Source of the DNA: Achromobacter sp. B7
GTDB taxonomy: Bacteria; Pseudomonadota; Gammaproteobacteria; Burkholderiales; Burkholderiaceae_B
Assembly: GCF_003600685.1 (NCBI RefSeq)
Contig: NZ_CP032084.1
Location: 6,014,001-6,078,000, forward strand
Reading direction: 5' to 3'
Length of the DNA: 64,000 nt
In this document: positions 62,130 to 64,000 of the stretch, piece after piece
How positions within the stretch are numbered: the stretch's first letter is position 1
Layout of the letters: each line of letters begins with the position of its first letter
The notes under the pieces: model-generated
Databases searched by the model: none
Told to the model about the DNA's origin: nothing
The model's input: only the letters and a program-made list of their open reading frames with translations
Translations under genes and position numbers: made by a program

Positions 62130-64000
62130 GTGACAATACGCATACGGGGTGCACGCACCCACAACCTCAAGAACGTTTCGCTGGACCTGCCGCGCCACAA
62201 ACTGGTGGTCGTCACCGGCTTGTCCGGCTCCGGCAAGTCTTCGCTGGCGTTCGATACGCTGTACGCGGAGGGCCAACGACGTTATGTGGAAAGCCTGTCC
62301 GCGTATGCCCGCCAATTTCTCCAGCTGATGGACAAGCCGGACGTCGACCTGATCGAAGGGTTGTCGCCGGCCATCTCTATTGAGCAAAAGGCCGCGGGCC
62401 ACAACCCGCGTTCCACCGTCGGCACCATTACCGAAATCCACGACTACCTGCGCCTGCTGTATGCGCGGGTCGGCACGCCCTACTGCCCCGATCACGGCCT
62501 GCCGCTACAGGCGCAATCCGTCAGCCAGATGGTCGACGCGGTGCTGGGCTGGACGCCCGAAACGCGCCTGGCCGTGCTGGCGCCCATTGCGCGCGGCAAA
62601 AAAGGCAGCTTCGAGGACGAATGCGCCAGCTTGCAGGCGCAAGGCTATGTGCGGCTGCGCGTGGACGGCCAACTGATGGAAATCGACGGCATGGCGCCGT
62701 TGAAGAAAACCGAAAAGCACGACATCGACGTCGTCATCGACCGGCTGCGCATCAAGCCGGAAAGCAAGCAGCGCCTGGCGGAAAGCTTCGAAACCGCGCT
62801 GCAACTGGCGGATGGGCGCGCGCTGGCGCTGGACATGGACAGCGAACACGAGCAGGTGTTCTCCAGCCGCTACGCCTGCCCGGTGTGCAGCCACAGCCTG
62901 CCCGAACTGGAACCGCGCCTGTTCAGCTTCAACAACCCGATGGGCGCCTGCCCCAGCTGTGACGGCATCGGCCAGGTGGGCTTTTTCGACCCCAAGCGGG
63001 TCGTGGCCTTTCCTGAACTGAGCCTGGCCGCCGGCGCCATCCGGGGCTGGGACCGCCGCAACGCCTTCACGCATTCGCTGCTGAGCAGCCTGGCGGCGCA
63101 TTACGAATTCGATATTGAAGCCCCGTTTGAAGACCTGCCCGAAGCCCTGCGCGACAAGGTGTTGTACGGGTCGGGCGAAGAAGAAATTTCGTTCCTCTAC
63201 TTGAACGAGAAAGGCCGCAGCACCGTCAAGCGCCACACATTCGAAGGCGTCATCCCGAACCTGGAACGCCGCTGGCGCGAAACGGATTCCGCGACCGTAC
63301 GGGAAGAACTGGGCAAGTACCGCAACATCAAGACCTGCCCGGACTGCGCCGGCTCGCGCTTGCGCCCCGAAGCCCGCAACGTGCTGATCGGCCACGATCC
63401 CCGCGGCGGCGAGCGCCACGGCCAAGCCATTTATGAAGTCGAGGCCATGCCGCTGTCCAGCTGCCTGGCCTGGTTCCGTGACCTGAGCCTGACGGGTGCC
63501 AAGCAGGAAATCGCGCAGCGCATCGTGCGTGAAATCGAGGCGCGGCTCAGTTTCCTGAACAACGTGGGCTTGAACTATCTGTCGCTGGACCGCAGCGCCG
63601 ACACCATCTCGGGCGGCGAGGCCCAGCGCATACGCCTGGCCAGCCAGATCGGTTCTGGTTTGACCGGCGTCATGTACGTGCTGGACGAGCCATCCATCGG
63701 CCTGCACCAACGCGATAACGACCGCCTGATCGGCACCCTGCAACACCTGCGAGACCTGGGCAACAGCGTCATCGTCGTCGAGCACGACGAAGACATGATC
63801 CGCATGGCGGACTGGGTGGTCGACATGGGTCCGGGCGCGGGCGAGCACGGCGGCGAAGTCGTGTCGCAGGGTGATCCTGAAACGGTGCAGCGCGATCCGA
63901 ACTCGCTGACCGGCCAGTACCTGAGCGGCGCACGCGAGATCGCAATTCCACCGCGCCGTCCGGTCAACGACGAACTGCCGTGGCTGACCTTGACCGGCGC
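62130..64000 (+). CDS. uvrA: Excinuclease ABC subunit A, 5' two thirds
   Basis: The window ends inside this gene after about 623 of the usual 940-950 residues. It starts at a GTG at 62130 ([14 protein letters not shown] follows). The first Walker A is GLSGSGKSS at residues 30-38. Zinc-binding cysteines are in [10 protein letters not shown] and GACPSCDG. The first ABC signature and Walker B are [20 protein letters not shown] and [17 protein letters not shown] near 63610-63720. UvrA dimers find DNA lesions and load UvrB in nucleotide excision repair. It is divergent from the MFS gene by 196 bases, in which I see no clear LexA box. Confidence 0.97.
   Translation, partial: MTIRIRGARTHNLKNVSLDLPRHKLVVVTGLSGSGKSSLAFDTLYAEGQRRYVESLSAYARQFLQLMDKPDVDLIEGLSPAISIEQKAAGHNPRSTVGTITEIHDYLRLLYARVGTPYCPDHGLPLQAQSVSQMVDAVLGWTPETRLAVLAPIARGKKGSFEDECASLQAQGYVRLRVDGQLMEIDGMAPLKKTEKHDIDVVIDRLRIKPESKQRLAESFETALQLADGRALALDMDSEHEQVFSSRYACPVCSHSLPELEPRLFSFNNPMGACPSCDGIGQVGFFDPKRVVAFPELSLAAGAIRGWDRRNAFTHSLLSSLAAHYEFDIEAPFEDLPEALRDKVLYGSGEEEISFLYLNEKGRSTVKRHTFEGVIPNLERRWRETDSATVREELGKYRNIKTCPDCAGSRLRPEARNVLIGHDPRGGERHGQAIYEVEAMPLSSCLAWFRDLSLTGAKQEIAQRIVREIEARLSFLNNVGLNYLSLDRSADTISGGEAQRIRLASQIGSGLTGVMYVLDEPSIGLHQRDNDRLIGTLQHLRDLGNSVIVVEHDEDMIRMADWVVDMGPGAGEHGGEVVSQGDPETVQRDPNSLTGQYLSGAREIAIPPRRPVNDELPWLTLTG

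Noticed and set aside
62505..63848. A 447-codon minus-strand frame opposite uvrA
   Set aside because: uvrA is unmistakable on the plus strand with ABC motifs. The antisense frame has no family features.

Overview
The window is high-GC DNA (roughly 65%), densely packed with ordinary chromosomal genes. It looks like a betaproteobacterium of the family Alcaligenaceae, most likely Achromobacter or a close relative such as Bordetella. The basis is gene order and family content: the dac / D-amino-acid transaminase / DUF493 / lipB / lipA neighbourhood, birA followed by coaX (baf in Bordetella), waaC-waaA, fmdB-DUF502-aspS, ssb / MFS / uvrA, and several DUF4148 secreted proteins. I see no phage, insertion sequence, CRISPR array, tRNA or rRNA. 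The assignment is from memory of gene neighbourhoods, not from a search.

Layout. 1-3.5 kb: the tail of a sugar nucleotidyltransferase-like gene converges on a three-gene glycan cassette (GT2, small EamA protein, DUF2142 membrane protein). 3.7-10 kb: lipoate synthesis (lipA, lipB, DUF493), a Sel1-repeat protein, a LacI-like sensor domain without DNA-binding domain, a D-amino-acid transaminase and a PBP5/6-type carboxypeptidase. 10.1-14.5 kb: a hydrolase, then a Mce-type lipid ABC transporter operon (permease, ATPase, MlaD-like, lipoprotein). 14.6-16.4 kb: birA, coaX and a small membrane ORF. 16.5-23.1 kb: envelope glycan genes, with a gtrABC-like cassette, waaA, waaC and a WecA/MraY-family transferase. 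23.3-30 kb: pgi, a CoxG-like protein, two transporters, and clsB with an EEP-family hydrolase. 30.3-34.6 kb: fmdB-DUF502-aspS and a putative Na+/H+ antiporter.

34.8-39.4 kb is the most unusual block. It is a compact minus-strand operon of a sterol-desaturase-type enzyme, a fatty acid desaturase, a fusion of a FabH/StlD/DarB-like ketosynthase to a heme-oxygenase-like diiron oxidase (HDO) domain, and an unrecognised 299-residue protein. It reads as a dedicated lipid or alkyl-product pathway.

39.5-50.7 kb: a DapA-family lyase, free-methionine sulfoxide reductase, a PLP aminotransferase, ubiA, a DUF1090 protein, a DUF4148 protein, a saccharopine-dehydrogenase-like enzyme, a FadR-type regulator divergent from malate synthase G (glcB), and a TetR regulator with a 37-residue ORF. 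50.7-64 kb: a cysteine hydrolase, a second TetR regulator beside two tandemly duplicated DUF4148 genes, a methyltransferase, an AraC regulator divergent from a TonB-dependent siderophore receptor, D-tartrate dehydratase divergent from a LysR regulator, ssb, an MFS transporter, and the first two thirds of uvrA.

Regulation is readable in several places. A 23-bp imperfect palindrome occurs four times around the second TetR gene and the two DUF4148 genes. A 22-bp palindrome occurs at both the first TetR gene and the 37-residue ORF / cysteine-hydrolase unit. TGGTATGACCA occurs twice between the FadR-type regulator and glcB. Several strong rho-independent terminators separate the transcription units.
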